57,442 nucleotides of DNA from Ferrovum sp. (GCA_019456405.1 WJXM01000019.1:1-57442), one strand, 5' to 3'. Shown: positions 24,531 to 33,363, counted from the stretch's first letter. Notes: a model not told the origin generated them from the letters alone. Translations and numbers: made by a program.

Positions 24531-25730
24531 ATGAAAAAGATATCCGTCGACGATCTGAGAATCGGAATGTTTGTCCACGAAATCTGTGGGAGTTGGATGG
24601 ATCACCCCTTTTGGGTTTCCTCGTTTGTGATCAGTGACCGAAATGACTTGATCGCACTCCAAAAAAGCAGTATTCGAGAGGTATGGATCGATCCCGACAA
24701 AGGGAGAGACACGGACCCTTCTGCTCCGGTCGTTTCCTCCTCTCTGGTTCCGTCATCATTGATGGACACGATTAAAGAAGCCAGGGCACTCAAGATTGCC
24801 ACGCAAAAAACCAGTTTTGAGGATGAATTGGTTCTTGCACGGGGCATTCATGCAAGATCTCGCGGCATTGTCCATAGTCTCTTAACTGAAGCCCGCATGG
24901 ATCTCCCGGTCAATCTGACGGCCGCTCACCACCTCGTCGAGGATATTTGCAATTCCGTACTGCGTAATTCAGAAGCACTCATCAGTCTTCTTCATGCCAA
25001 GACCAAAAAAACTTATCCCTATCTCCATGCAGTAGCCGTGTGTGCTTTGATGATTGCCTTGGGAAAACAGATGGGGTTTGACAACAGTCTGTTGAAACGA
25101 CTGGGCATGGCCGGACTGTTACTCGATATCGGAAAAACCCTGCTTCCTCTGAACCTCCTCAACAAACAGGCTCGCTTGACTGAGGAGGAATTCGAGATGA
25201 TGAAATCCCATCCTCTGCTGGGGTACCATCTCTTGCAGAATATGGGTATCGACGATGAAATCATCCTCGATGTTTGTGCCCATCACCACGAAAGAATGGA
25301 CGGAAAGGGTTACCCGGATTGGCTACCCGGAGAAAAAATTTCGATCTATGCCAATATGGGCACCTGCTGCGACGTTTATGATGCCATCACTTCGGAACGC
25401 AGTTACCAGACAGAGTGGGCATTGGGACAAGCCATCCGAAAAATGGCGGAATGGCAGGAAGGCCAATTCAACCGCACCGTCTTTCACGCCTTCGTCCGAA
25501 CGGTGGGACTCTATCCGTCGGGAACGCTCGTCCAGTTAAAGTCTGGACGCTTGGCTTATGTCGTGGAACAACACCCAAGCAGTCTGATGACTCCTTTGGT
25601 CAAGGCATTCTATTCAACCCGACAAAACATTTTCATCGAACCGATCATGCTCGACTTGAACAAATGCGGTGACGTCATTCTGAATGTCGAAGACCCCGCC
25701 AAGTGGAATTTCAAGGCACCGCGCCTTTGA
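24531..25730 (+). CDS. HD-GYP domain protein with altered HD motif
   Basis: 399 residues. An N-terminal DUF3391-like part (KKISVDDLRIGMFVHEICGSWMDHPF) precedes a HD-GYP domain (about 125-330). His166, HHE (252-254), DGKGYP (257-262) and the DVYDAITSERSYQ segment are kept. The metal-binding HD is LD: residue 198 is Leu (codon CTC at 25122-25124) where active enzymes have His in LLHDIGK. HD-GYP proteins hydrolyse cyclic-di-GMP; loss of this His should lower or abolish activity, so it may act as a receptor instead. It ends 20 bp before the convergent cobalamin operon. Confidence 0.9.
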   Translation: MKKISVDDLRIGMFVHEICGSWMDHPFWVSSFVISDRNDLIALQKSSIREVWIDPDKGRDTDPSAPVVSSSLVPSSLMDTIKEARALKIATQKTSFEDELVLARGIHARSRGIVHSLLTEARMDLPVNLTAAHHLVEDICNSVLRNSEALISLLHAKTKKTYPYLHAVAVCALMIALGKQMGFDNSLLKRLGMAGLLLDIGKTLLPLNLLNKQARLTEEEFEMMKSHPLLGYHLLQNMGIDDEIILDVCAHHHERMDGKGYPDWLPGEKISIYANMGTCCDVYDAITSERSYQTEWALGQAIRKMAEWQEGQFNRTVFHAFVRTVGLYPSGTLVQLKSGRLAYVVEQHPSSLMTPLVKAFYSTRQNIFIEPIMLDLNKCGDVILNVEDPAKWNFKAPRL

Positions 25731-25750
25731 AGAACCAAGCCGACCCGGAA

Positions 25751-26104
25751 TCACTCCTTTATCTGCTGATGAAAAATCAGATCCTCCACGGGCATTCCTT
25801 CCACCAGATGTTGCTGAACAATCCGCTCGAGATTCTCTGAAGTGACGTTGTAATACCACACCCCATCCGGTTGCACGCAAAGAATGGGCCCACCCTTACA
25901 AGCCGCAAAACATGCCGCCCGGGTACGCTTGACACGCAGAACTCCCTTATCGAGCCCCGCCGCCTTGAATTTTTCTCCTAGGCTGTCAAAGAGGGTTTGT
26001 GACTCCCCCTGCAGGGTACAGCGCGGGCCTGTGCATACCAAGACGTGACGTTTATAGTTCCCGATGGTGGGTTTGATCGGAAAATGATCCGCGCCCTCAC
26101 TCAT
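25751..26104 (-). CDS. Thioredoxin-like [2Fe-2S] ferredoxin of the cobalamin operon
   Basis: 117 residues; its ATG overlaps the cbiH stop (ATGA). Cysteines occur as VCTGPRCTLQGES (C-x4-C) and AACFAACKGGP (C-x3-C), the pattern of thioredoxin-fold [2Fe-2S] ferredoxins, followed by CVQPDGVWYYNVT and LVEGMPVEDLIF, which are typical too. As the last gene of the operon it may supply electrons to a step of corrin synthesis, such as ring contraction by CbiH or a reductase. Similar iron-sulfur proteins occur in other cobalamin operons. Role inferred from position. Confidence 0.87.
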   Translation of the reverse strand: MSEGADHFPIKPTIGNYKRHVLVCTGPRCTLQGESQTLFDSLGEKFKAAGLDKGVLRVKRTRAACFAACKGGPILCVQPDGVWYYNVTSENLERIVQQHLVEGMPVEDLIFHQQIKE

Positions 26105-27474
26105 GCGCCTTCCCCTCTGTTTCCATTGACCTGAACATCTTCGTTCCCCGTCCCCATCGTCGTCAACGCACCGTAAAAACTTTTCCATTCTTCCGCCGAC
26201 CACTGCCCTTCTCCATTCTTGGTCAAGAGAAAGGACACCGCAAACTCTCCGTGCGAATCCGTAAAATAGAGTCCAGCCTGACGTGCCCTCTGAGAGACAA
26301 ACCAGCCATGAGCCAGGGAAGATACCTCCACGTGTAAATGGAAATGCTCATGAATCAGATTCAGTCGACCTGACTTCAGGGTCAAATCCCGTGCATGAAA
26401 CAAGAGTTCCGCAACGGTCCCACCATGGCGTACCACTGCGCGCAACTTCCCCCATTGGCGCATTTCCTGCAGAAGATGCCCCAATCCCTCCGGGGCAAAG
26501 TGCCGCACCACAATGCCATCAAGGGCAGCATCTTCCAAGGATCCTGCCACAGCTTCCATAATCTGTGCGAGCGGCGCATCAAAATGGTCCGCCACCTGCC
26601 GCAAAGAGTGGTCTGGGTGGTTTTGCAGGTGAGTTCGAACGAACTCATGCCACCCTTCCAACCCCAGAGTCAGAGAACGCCCAGCCTGTTCTCCGGGCTT
26701 TGTATCCCCCGTCAATCCTTCGTATTTATTGGTATACCCTCGAGGCGTCACCATCAATCCGGCGCGTACGAAGGTGCTGCTATTCCCGATCAACACCGTG
26801 GTCAGCATGCCGATATCCTGGTCCGCCATGGTTTCCAGGGTGACGAGTTGAATGTTCTGGCGGCGGCGATAGGCGGATTTGACCACCGCCACAGGCGTCC
26901 GAGGGTCCCGGTATTCCAGCAGCAGACGCTGGGCTTCCACGATCTGCTGGGTACGCCGCCCACTTTTTGGGTTGTAGAGGGCGATGACGAAATCTCCGCG
27001 CGCAGCTGCCCGCAAACGTTGGGCGATCACCGGCCAGGGCGTCAAGAGGTCAGACAGGGAGATGGAACAAAAGTCGTGAGTCAAAGGAGCCCCCACCAGG
27101 GATGCACAGGCGTTCAAGGCGCTGGCGCCGGGGATCACCTCCACCCTGATCTCGCTCTCCGGTGTCCAGCCAGCCTGGAGCAACACCTCATAGGTGGGAC
27201 CTGCCATCCCGTAAATGCCAATATCCCCAGAAGAAATCAGAGCGACCGTTTTTCCTTGGCATGCCTGTTCATAGGCTTCGACGCAGCGATCGATCTCTTC
27301 CGTCATTCCCTTGCGGATGATTTCCTTGCCGACCAGGAGATCCTGCACCAACTTGATATAAGTGGAATATCCGATGACTACATCCGCCTCGGCGATGGCT
27401 GCGCGCGCACGATAGGTCATATGTTCCGTGGCTCCTGGGCCAAAACCCACCATCAAAATTTTTCCTGTTTTCAT
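26101..27474 (-). CDS. cbiH: CbiH/CobJ methyltransferase fused to a HutX/ChuX-like domain
   Basis: 457 residues, about 200 longer than a plain CbiH. Residues 1-250 are precorrin-3B C17-methyltransferase: VGFGPGATEHMT, SSGDIGIYGMAG, PGASALNACASLVGAPL, ALYNPKSGRR, NSSTF and a closing TPRGYTNKY. This enzyme methylates C17 and contracts the ring. Residues about 273-440 resemble the heme-carrier family HutX/ChuX: FVRTHLQNHPDHSLRQVA, an EMRQWGKLRAVVRHGGTVAE strand, HEHFHLHVE, and a final YFTDSHGEFAVSFLL. The family likeness is read by eye. The start directly follows the cobE stop. The extra domain might hold a tetrapyrrole or channel the intermediate. Confidence 0.85.
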   Translation of the reverse strand: MKTGKILMVGFGPGATEHMTYRARAAIAEADVVIGYSTYIKLVQDLLVGKEIIRKGMTEEIDRCVEAYEQACQGKTVALISSGDIGIYGMAGPTYEVLLQAGWTPESEIRVEVIPGASALNACASLVGAPLTHDFCSISLSDLLTPWPVIAQRLRAAARGDFVIALYNPKSGRRTQQIVEAQRLLLEYRDPRTPVAVVKSAYRRRQNIQLVTLETMADQDIGMLTTVLIGNSSTFVRAGLMVTPRGYTNKYEGLTGDTKPGEQAGRSLTLGLEGWHEFVRTHLQNHPDHSLRQVADHFDAPLAQIMEAVAGSLEDAALDGIVVRHFAPEGLGHLLQEMRQWGKLRAVVRHGGTVAELLFHARDLTLKSGRLNLIHEHFHLHVEVSSLAHGWFVSQRARQAGLYFTDSHGEFAVSFLLTKNGEGQWSAEEWKSFYGALTTMGTGNEDVQVNGNRGEGA

Positions 27475-27873
27475 TCAATTCTCTTTCATGAGTGCAATGG
27501 ACACCGTGGCATGTTTCCAGTCCGCGCCACGGTATTTGAATTTTTCCAGAATCAGACCTTCCAGCCCAACGCCCGCCGCCAATAATGCGGCGGCTTCAGA
27601 CACCGCCGGAGTCCCCATGTACCGGCGCACCGTCTCCGAAGGATTGGGAACCGGGACTTGAGACAGTTGTGCCGCATCAAAAAAAAACAGTGGCCAGCCT
27701 CTCACCTCGGCCAGTTCCAGCACAGCCGCCTCGTCATTCTTTTTGTCGATGGTCGCCAAGCCAACGACAGCGCTTTCCGTCAACCCCACCCGCTGGAGGC
27801 CCAAAAGCACGCTTTCGTTCAGGGTAGAAAAGGCAACATTCCGATCGCACCCCACGCCCACCATGACTTTCAT
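27475..27873 (-). CDS. cobE: CobE / CbiG C-terminal domain protein
   Basis: 132 residues. Starts VMVGVGCDRN and has GLATIDKKNDEAAVLELAE, PNPSETV..YMGTPAVSEAAALLAAG, the pattern of CobE and of the C-terminal domain of CbiG. In the anaerobic pathway CbiG opens the lactone of cobalt-precorrin-5A. Here the two CbiG halves are separate genes 4 bp apart. AGGAGG touches the first ATG, so an ATG 9 nt further (27864) may be the true start. Confidence 0.87.
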   Translation of the reverse strand: MKVMVGVGCDRNVAFSTLNESVLLGLQRVGLTESAVVGLATIDKKNDEAAVLELAEVRGWPLFFFDAAQLSQVPVPNPSETVRRYMGTPAVSEAAALLAAGVGLEGLILEKFKYRGADWKHATVSIALMKEN

Positions 27874-27877
27874 CCTC

Positions 27878-28621
27878 CTACTCCAGAGGGGGGCGATACA
27901 CGACCAGTCGCTCTTTCAACTGCTCCCAGACCGATGCTGAAATTTCACGCCGAGTCACCCAGAGTACGGCTTTGAACGAGCGCAGATCCACCTGCTCGAA
28001 TTCTTCGAACAGGTGGATATTGGAAGGGAGGGGAGTAGGACGGGTCCACCATTGCCGACTCCCGACTTCCTGCACGAAAGCGATGGGTTCTCCATTGACC
28101 ACATGGGCCGAGACCCGCGTGATGTTGATCTTGGGAGCCTCCACCTGCCAGCCCAATTCGCGCCCCAAAATATCCACGGGGAGGGTTTTCCCCACATCGG
28201 AGGCCGTCGTCAGGACGGCTTCGGCACCCAGCAGTTCAGCCAGATGCAAGGCAAAGGCATTGGCTCCTCCCACATGCCCGGACAGGACAGGAATCACATA
28301 GCGAGCCGCATCGTCGATCACCACCACCCCAGGGTCTTCATCCTTGGACTTGAGATGGGGGGCCATCAAACGCACCACAGCCCCCAGAGAAATGAACAGG
28401 ACCAGTTGATCGTAGCAAGAAAACAGGTCTGCCATATGACCACTCAACGCCCCGGACAGGATCTTGACCGGATTGGGCAATGCAGGCGGAAGATCCGGAG
28501 CAAATTTCTCCATCACGACCAGATGAGCTTCGGGCAATAGGGAAAGCAGGGCAAGGGCGCGGGCCAGACCATGTTTGGTAATCGCAACGAGAGCGACCTG
28601 GGGAACAGTCATAGGATTCAT
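27878..28621 (-). CDS. cbiG: CbiG N-terminal and central domains (cobalt-precorrin-5A hydrolase)
   Basis: 247 residues from ATG at 28621, which overlaps the cbiL stop (ATGA). The hallmark is LISLGAVVRLMAPHLKSKDEDPGVVVIDDAARYVIPVLSGHVGGANAFA (here starting LFISLGAVV), then TTASDVGKTLPVDILGRELGW. CbiG removes the acetaldehyde fragment from the ring after C17 methylation. The C-terminal third is more variable. The C-terminal CobE-like domain is encoded by the next gene. Confidence 0.92.
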   Translation of the reverse strand: MNPMTVPQVALVAITKHGLARALALLSLLPEAHLVVMEKFAPDLPPALPNPVKILSGALSGHMADLFSCYDQLVLFISLGAVVRLMAPHLKSKDEDPGVVVIDDAARYVIPVLSGHVGGANAFALHLAELLGAEAVLTTASDVGKTLPVDILGRELGWQVEAPKINITRVSAHVVNGEPIAFVQEVGSRQWWTRPTPLPSNIHLFEEFEQVDLRSFKAVLWVTRREISASVWEQLKERLVVYRPPLE

Positions 28622-29409
28622 GGGCAAGTCATATCCGGGGAGGAAGATTTTTTTCGGCAGCCGCGCAGGATCGTCCCGCGCACCCGCTCCGGGTTACGCA
28701 CCAGCATCAAGGACAGATAGTTGACCTTATGCCCGCGCAAGCGAGTGAGCGCACGTTCCACCCGTTCCAGCGGGGTGCCCAACTTTTCGATGAACGCCGC
28801 ATGGGCTAACAAGCCACGTCGTTCGAGAAGATCCAGAATGTCGTCCAGCAAGGGCTTGACCTTGAGCAAAACCAGTGTATCGAAATCCGGCAATAGGCGT
28901 TCGATCATCTCGATCCCATAACTGGCCGGAATGATGGCAATGGTTTCATCCGTCTCGGCCAGCGGCATGCCCACGGTGGCCGCAGCAGCATGGTAGGAGG
29001 AAACTCCAGGCAGAGTTTCGATGCGCACTTCTGCCTCCAGCGCCCGCACGGTCCGGGACAAATATCCAAAGGTGGAGTAGGTCGAGGCATCTCCCTCGAC
29101 CAAAAACATGACATCCTGTCCCGTCCATAACCGCTCGAGCACCGCTTCCGCCGCCCGCAACCAATAACCAGCCAGAATTTCCGGATCGTGGGTCATGGGG
29201 AAAATCAGCGGACAACCCGTGCTGGGCAATTCCCGTCCGGCACGCTGGACGATGCCGAGCGCATGACTGTCTGCTCCCTTGCGACGCACCGGATAGGTCC
29301 AGTAGAGGTCCTCCCGTTGCAGCAATGCCCAAACCTGCCGGGTGATCAAACCCGGATCCCCCGGCCCCAGGGAAGCCCCATACAGCCGACCGTAAGTGCG
29401 CGCGCTCAT
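28618..29409 (-). CDS. cbiL: Cobalt-precorrin-2 C20-methyltransferase
   Basis: 263 residues from ATG at 29409, overlapping the cbiET stop (ATGA). It has the uroporphyrin-methyltransferase fold signatures: LYGASLGPGDPGLIT, LVEGDASTYSTFGYL, LPGVSSYHAAAATVGMPLAE, and KVKPLLDDILDLLE with AAFIEKLGTP, which are typical of CbiL/CobI. It adds the C20 methyl group with S-adenosylmethionine, in the cytoplasm. The coupled order suggests balanced synthesis with the other corrin enzymes. Confidence 0.93.
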   Translation of the reverse strand: MSARTYGRLYGASLGPGDPGLITRQVWALLQREDLYWTYPVRRKGADSHALGIVQRAGRELPSTGCPLIFPMTHDPEILAGYWLRAAEAVLERLWTGQDVMFLVEGDASTYSTFGYLSRTVRALEAEVRIETLPGVSSYHAAAATVGMPLAETDETIAIIPASYGIEMIERLLPDFDTLVLLKVKPLLDDILDLLERRGLLAHAAFIEKLGTPLERVERALTRLRGHKVNYLSLMLVRNPERVRGTILRGCRKKSSSPDMTCP

Positions 29410-30701
29410 GCGCCACCTGCCGCGGATGCCGGCTTTTCGGCACAGAGAATCCAGACCGGATTTTCTGCTTGCAAGCGGTGCATCTCCAGAATGGGACGAC
29501 TCCGCGCCGCCTGTAATTGAGTGACATCCCACAGGGTGTCCGAAGCGGCAAGACAGGTCAGGGCCGTGCCCAGATTTTCCAGGGTGGCAAAGTTCATGAC
29601 CAAGTGTCCGCCCGGACGCAGTCTTGCCAGACAGATTTGGATCAATTCGCGCAGTTCACCTCCCGAACCGCCAATGAAAACGGCATCGGGATCGGGCCAT
29701 TCTTCCAGGCCCACCGGGGCTTTCCCTTGCACCAGGGTGTAATTGGTCACCTGCAAACTGGCCCGGTTTCTAAGGATGATGGTACCATCGTCCGCATTTT
29801 TCTCAATGGCATAAACATGCCCCTGAGCACATAGCCGGGCTGCTTCCAACCCCACCGACCCCGACCCCGCCCCGATGTCCCAGACCACGCTGTCCCGCTG
29901 CAAAGCCATCCTGGCCAGGGAAACCGCGCGCACTTCACGCTTGGTAATCAACCCCTTGTCGGGTTTGCGTTGATCAAAGCGCGCATCTTCCAAACCAAAC
30001 AAGGCATCCTTCGGAACGTTACAACGCCGCACCAGCACCACATTCGGCTCAGCGAAGACACATTGGGATACTGCCGCAGCGTCCATCCAGTCATGAATGC
30101 ATTCCCTGTCCTGCAATAGACATTCCGCCACCGCCATCTCAAAGTCCCCCGCCAGCCCTTCCGTCACTAACATCCGGGCAATCCGCCCGGGCGTATTCTC
30201 CGGACTGGTGAAAACCCCCACCAATTTTTCCCGGACGAGCACTTGCAACAACTCATGAAGCCCATGCTCGGGACCTGCCTCCACGTGCCATTCACCTGCA
30301 TCATGGCTATGCACGGAAGCAATCCGTAATGCCTGCCAAGGTTGCTTCAAACGGGCACAGGCCACCTGGATCAAGGAAAGATTGGGCAGAAAACGGACAG
30401 CCGAGCGGCCCAGTTTCTCGACCAGATATCCCCCGATCCCATGGAAAAGGGGGTCTCCGCTGGCCAGAATGACCACCCGTCGATGTCCCTGTTGGGCTCC
30501 GACGACCCACTGGGGGACCTGGGACAAACACCCCGTCAAATCCTTGCACTCGGCATCGGCCCGAATCACCGCATGGAATAAATCCAGGGTCCGTCGCCCT
30601 CCAATGATCAGATCTGCCGCCTGCACGCTTTCAAGAGCGTCGGGGGACAAACTCTCCGCCCCGTTGTCCAGTACCCCGACGATCAGACAAGGCTCAACCA
30701 T
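29406..30701 (-). CDS. cbiET: Fused precorrin-6B/7 methyltransferase-decarboxylase CbiET (CobL)
   Basis: 431 residues, a two-domain fusion. The N-terminal half (about 1-215) is CbiE: IVGVLDNGAESL, VVILASGDPLFHGIGGYL, LIQVACARLKQPW. The C-terminal half (about 235-420) is CbiT: LITKREVRAVSLARMALQRDSVVWDIGAGSGSVGLEAA (SAM-binding motif GAGSGS), EKNADD, and FIGGSGG. Together they methylate C5 and C15 and decarboxylate C12. It overlaps the cbiD end by 8 bp. Confidence 0.94.
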   Translation of the reverse strand: MVEPCLIVGVLDNGAESLSPDALESVQAADLIIGGRRTLDLFHAVIRADAECKDLTGCLSQVPQWVVGAQQGHRRVVILASGDPLFHGIGGYLVEKLGRSAVRFLPNLSLIQVACARLKQPWQALRIASVHSHDAGEWHVEAGPEHGLHELLQVLVREKLVGVFTSPENTPGRIARMLVTEGLAGDFEMAVAECLLQDRECIHDWMDAAAVSQCVFAEPNVVLVRRCNVPKDALFGLEDARFDQRKPDKGLITKREVRAVSLARMALQRDSVVWDIGAGSGSVGLEAARLCAQGHVYAIEKNADDGTIILRNRASLQVTNYTLVQGKAPVGLEEWPDPDAVFIGGSGGELRELIQICLARLRPGGHLVMNFATLENLGTALTCLAASDTLWDVTQLQAARSRPILEMHRLQAENPVWILCAEKPASAAGGA

Positions 30702-31809
30702 ACCAGTTCTCTCCAGAAACCTGTGCCAATGATTGTCCGTCGAAATCGCACATCATCACCTGCAGAGCAAATTTCCCCGGATAACGGCCATACAAAGTCT
30801 GTATTACCCGTTGACCCAAGGCCTCATAAAATTCCGTGATCAACCCCAACTCCTCCATTCGTTCACTGGCATAGCGCGCCATCTCTGATTGCCGAATGGC
30901 ACCGCATACGTCTGGAGGAGCTCCTACCGAGGCCGCAATCTCTGCCAGCAGATCCGTATCCACCGGGTTGCGGTGCGCATGGGTGATGGTTTCTCCCTGG
31001 GCGATCTTGGTCAATTTACCCACCATCCCGCCGATAATGACCCGTGCAATACCGCACTTCACCACAGTATCGAGCGCATATTTCAAAAAATCTCCCATCT
31101 GCACGAAACAGGATTGAGCCAGATGAGGCAAGGCGCCCATGACAAATTTCTCGGTTCTCCCCCCGGTGGTCAGCACCACCGTGTCCTGTCCCTGGTTGGC
31201 AGCCACCTCGATTCCCTGGATGACGCTGGCACGAAATGCCGCTGTCGAGTAAGGATGCACGATGCCCGTCGTCCCCAGAATGGAAATTCCCCCCATGATA
31301 CCCAAACGAGAGTTCAACGTCCGTTTGGCCAGGATCTCGCCGCCCGGCACAGAGATGCAGACCTCCAACCCTTGCCGCTCCAGAGCCTCCCTAGCCACCT
31401 GACGCACATTGGCCTCGATATTTCGGCGCGGCACTGGATTGATGGCCGGCCCTCCCACTTCCAATCCAAGACCGGGCATGGTCACTGTACCCACCCCTGC
31501 GCCTCCCTTCAGGTGTACGGCACCGGGAGCATCCGGCAACCACCGGACGTCTGCGGTCAAGGCAGCCTTATCCGTCACGTCTGGATCATCTCCCGCATCC
31601 TTGATCACGACCGCATGAGCCAAAGAACCATCGGACTGCCCTTCGGACACGGAAAACCGGACCCGTTCCCCATTGGGCAAATCACATTCCACCACTTCCG
31701 GAACCAAACCCTGGATCAGACCGAGTACCGCTGCCCGGGCGGCTGCAGCGGAACAGGCGCCGGTGGTGAATCCCTTGCGCGTGCCCTTTGGCTTTTTTTC
31801 CATGGACAC
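30694..31809 (-). CDS. cbiD: Cobalt-precorrin-5B C1-methyltransferase
   Basis: 371 residues from GTG at 31809; an ATG two codons later (31803) is equally possible. The N-terminal RKGFTTGACSAAAARAA is diagnostic of CbiD. KGGAGVGTVTMPGLGLEVGGPAINPVPR and GGISILGTTGIVHPYS are further hallmarks. CbiD is the C1-methyltransferase of the early-cobalt (anaerobic) route and has no counterpart in the late-cobalt pathway, which helps assign the pathway type. Confidence 0.94.
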   Translation of the reverse strand: MSMEKKPKGTRKGFTTGACSAAAARAAVLGLIQGLVPEVVECDLPNGERVRFSVSEGQSDGSLAHAVVIKDAGDDPDVTDKAALTADVRWLPDAPGAVHLKGGAGVGTVTMPGLGLEVGGPAINPVPRRNIEANVRQVAREALERQGLEVCISVPGGEILAKRTLNSRLGIMGGISILGTTGIVHPYSTAAFRASVIQGIEVAANQGQDTVVLTTGGRTEKFVMGALPHLAQSCFVQMGDFLKYALDTVVKCGIARVIIGGMVGKLTKIAQGETITHAHRNPVDTDLLAEIAASVGAPPDVCGAIRQSEMARYASERMEELGLITEFYEALGQRVIQTLYGRYPGKFALQVMMCDFDGQSLAQVSGENWYG

Positions 31810-31812
31810 AGT

Positions 31813-32481
31813 TCAAAGAGGATCGGCGTGGACTTCAGCCAGGGCCAACAAGGCATGGAGGGCGGCCACCACCAGGGTGGATCCTCCTTTTCGGCCATCG
31901 ATGAGCATCCAGGGGCACTCCGTGCACTGGCTCAACAAGTTTTTTGATTCGGCCGCAGAGACGAAACCCACAGGCATCCCGATGATCAGAGCTGGCCGAA
32001 CCCGCTCTTCCCGCACCATCCGTAAAATCTCGAGCAACGCGGTGGGCGCATTCCCAATGGCCACGATACTTCCTTCCAGCAACTGTTGTGCCTGAGCTTT
32101 GCGCATGGCTTGGACCGCGCGGGTCGTATGCCGGATTTGGGCCTGGGCGATCACATCCTCGTCAGAAATGAACTGATAGGGGTGCATGCCATAGTGTTCC
32201 AGACGCGGTTTGGACAATCCCACACAGATCATTTCCACATCGGCAACGATGGTTGCCCCGCTTTGGATGGCTTGCAGCCCCGCACTGATGGCCTGGGGAT
32301 GGAAACGGGTCAACCCATTGAAGTCAAAATCCGCCGATGCGTGAATCATGCGTCGCACCACCTGCCATTGGGCGTCGGAATAAGTATGGGGGCCTGCCTC
32401 ACGATCCACGATGGCAAAGGAGTCGTGTTCAATGCGTCGTCCTGCATCCGTGAGTTGTTCGGTGATGATCGGAGTTTTCAT
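31813..32481 (-). CDS. cbiC: Precorrin-8X methylmutase
   Basis: 222 residues. Contains SFAIVDREAG, VRRMIHASADFDF with the catalytic histidine, ADVEMICVGL, AIGNAPTALLEILRMV and IIGMPVGFVSAAESK, all typical of CbiC/CobH. It moves the C11 methyl group to C12 to give (cobyrinic) hydrogenobyrinate-type product. It lies 9 bp downstream of cbiX and 3 bp upstream of cbiD. Confidence 0.95.
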   Translation of the reverse strand: MKTPIITEQLTDAGRRIEHDSFAIVDREAGPHTYSDAQWQVVRRMIHASADFDFNGLTRFHPQAISAGLQAIQSGATIVADVEMICVGLSKPRLEHYGMHPYQFISDEDVIAQAQIRHTTRAVQAMRKAQAQQLLEGSIVAIGNAPTALLEILRMVREERVRPALIIGMPVGFVSAAESKNLLSQCTECPWMLIDGRKGGSTLVVAALHALLALAEVHADPL

Positions 32482-32490
32482 GGGCCGGAT

Positions 32491-33363
32491 CTACTGTACG
32501 GAAGCAACTACAGGAGGATGATCATGATCATGCACATGCCCTCCCTGTCCATGCTCAGCGGAAAATTCTCGGTACTTGCAGCCATCGCATTCCATCATGC
32601 GATGGGCAGTCGGGTCCGTCGCCTCCCGGATTCGTTGCTCCAGCAGGGCATAGATCTCCTCCTCGAACCCAAAATAACCGGACAAGGCAAAACGCACCTG
32701 CGGATATTGTATTTCAAGCGCATGGACCTGACGACGAATGCGCTCGATCAGGGTACCGGTGAACAGGTAGAAAGGCAACACGACGATTTGTCGCACCTCC
32801 AGTTTGACCTGCCGTTGGACCACCGATTCCAGGCGCGGATAGGTAATCCCCGTAAAAGCGATGTCAACCCAGGGATGCTCTCCCTCTTCATAAAGCCAGC
32901 GTGCCATTTTTGCCACCTCGCCATTGGCCACACGGTCCGAAGAACCCCGTCCCAGGAGAACGATCCCCGTATTGTGGGGATCCGGCATATCCAATTGGAC
33001 CAAAGCATGCGCCAGATTGCGTTTGAGAATCGCCAGAATTTGGGTATTGGCCCCCAGATGCGGGCAGTAGACAAACTCTACCGCCGGATAACGCAGGCGT
33101 GCCTGCTCGAGGTGCTCCGGAATCTCCATTTTGACATGACCTGCCGCATTCAGAATGAGGGGAACGACCACGACCCGCCCACCGCGCTGGGCCGCTTTGC
33201 TCAATCCCTCCTCGACCAGGGTCTCCGCAAATTCGATGAAACAGACCTCGATGTTCAACTGGGGTTGACGGCTGCGCCATTGTTCCGCAAAGAACTCGAT
33301 TTCCTGATTACCTCTTTGTTCTCGGGAACCATGTCCCACCAGTAAAATGGTTTCATTCTTCAT
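32491..33363 (-). CDS. cbiX: Sirohydrochlorin cobaltochelatase CbiX, long form with metal-binding tail
   Basis: 290 residues: two tandem chelatase-like halves, the first with LLVGHGSREQRGNQEI and the second with VLLGRGSSD (about residue 135). The active-site region VPLILNAAGHVKMEIP and the second-half LPFYLFTGTLIERI are conserved. The C-terminus has MECDGCKYRE and then GGHVHDHDH, a Cys pair and a histidine-rich tail that could store or deliver cobalt. CbiX inserts cobalt into sirohydrochlorin (precorrin-2), so the pathway is of the early-insertion type. It overlaps cbiF by ATGA. Confidence 0.93.
   Translation of the reverse strand: MKNETILLVGHGSREQRGNQEIEFFAEQWRSRQPQLNIEVCFIEFAETLVEEGLSKAAQRGGRVVVVPLILNAAGHVKMEIPEHLEQARLRYPAVEFVYCPHLGANTQILAILKRNLAHALVQLDMPDPHNTGIVLLGRGSSDRVANGEVAKMARWLYEEGEHPWVDIAFTGITYPRLESVVQRQVKLEVRQIVVLPFYLFTGTLIERIRRQVHALEIQYPQVRFALSGYFGFEEEIYALLEQRIREATDPTAHRMMECDGCKYREFSAEHGQGGHVHDHDHPPVVASVQ

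Noticed and set aside
26395-27585. Rightward open frame of about 396 residues opposite cbiH
   Set aside because: No recognisable motif, and it covers the conserved methyltransferase domain on the other strand.
32086-33345. Rightward open frame of about 419 residues opposite cbiX/cbiC
   Set aside because: Histidine-rich low-complexity composition, no motif, antisense to two well-conserved enzymes.
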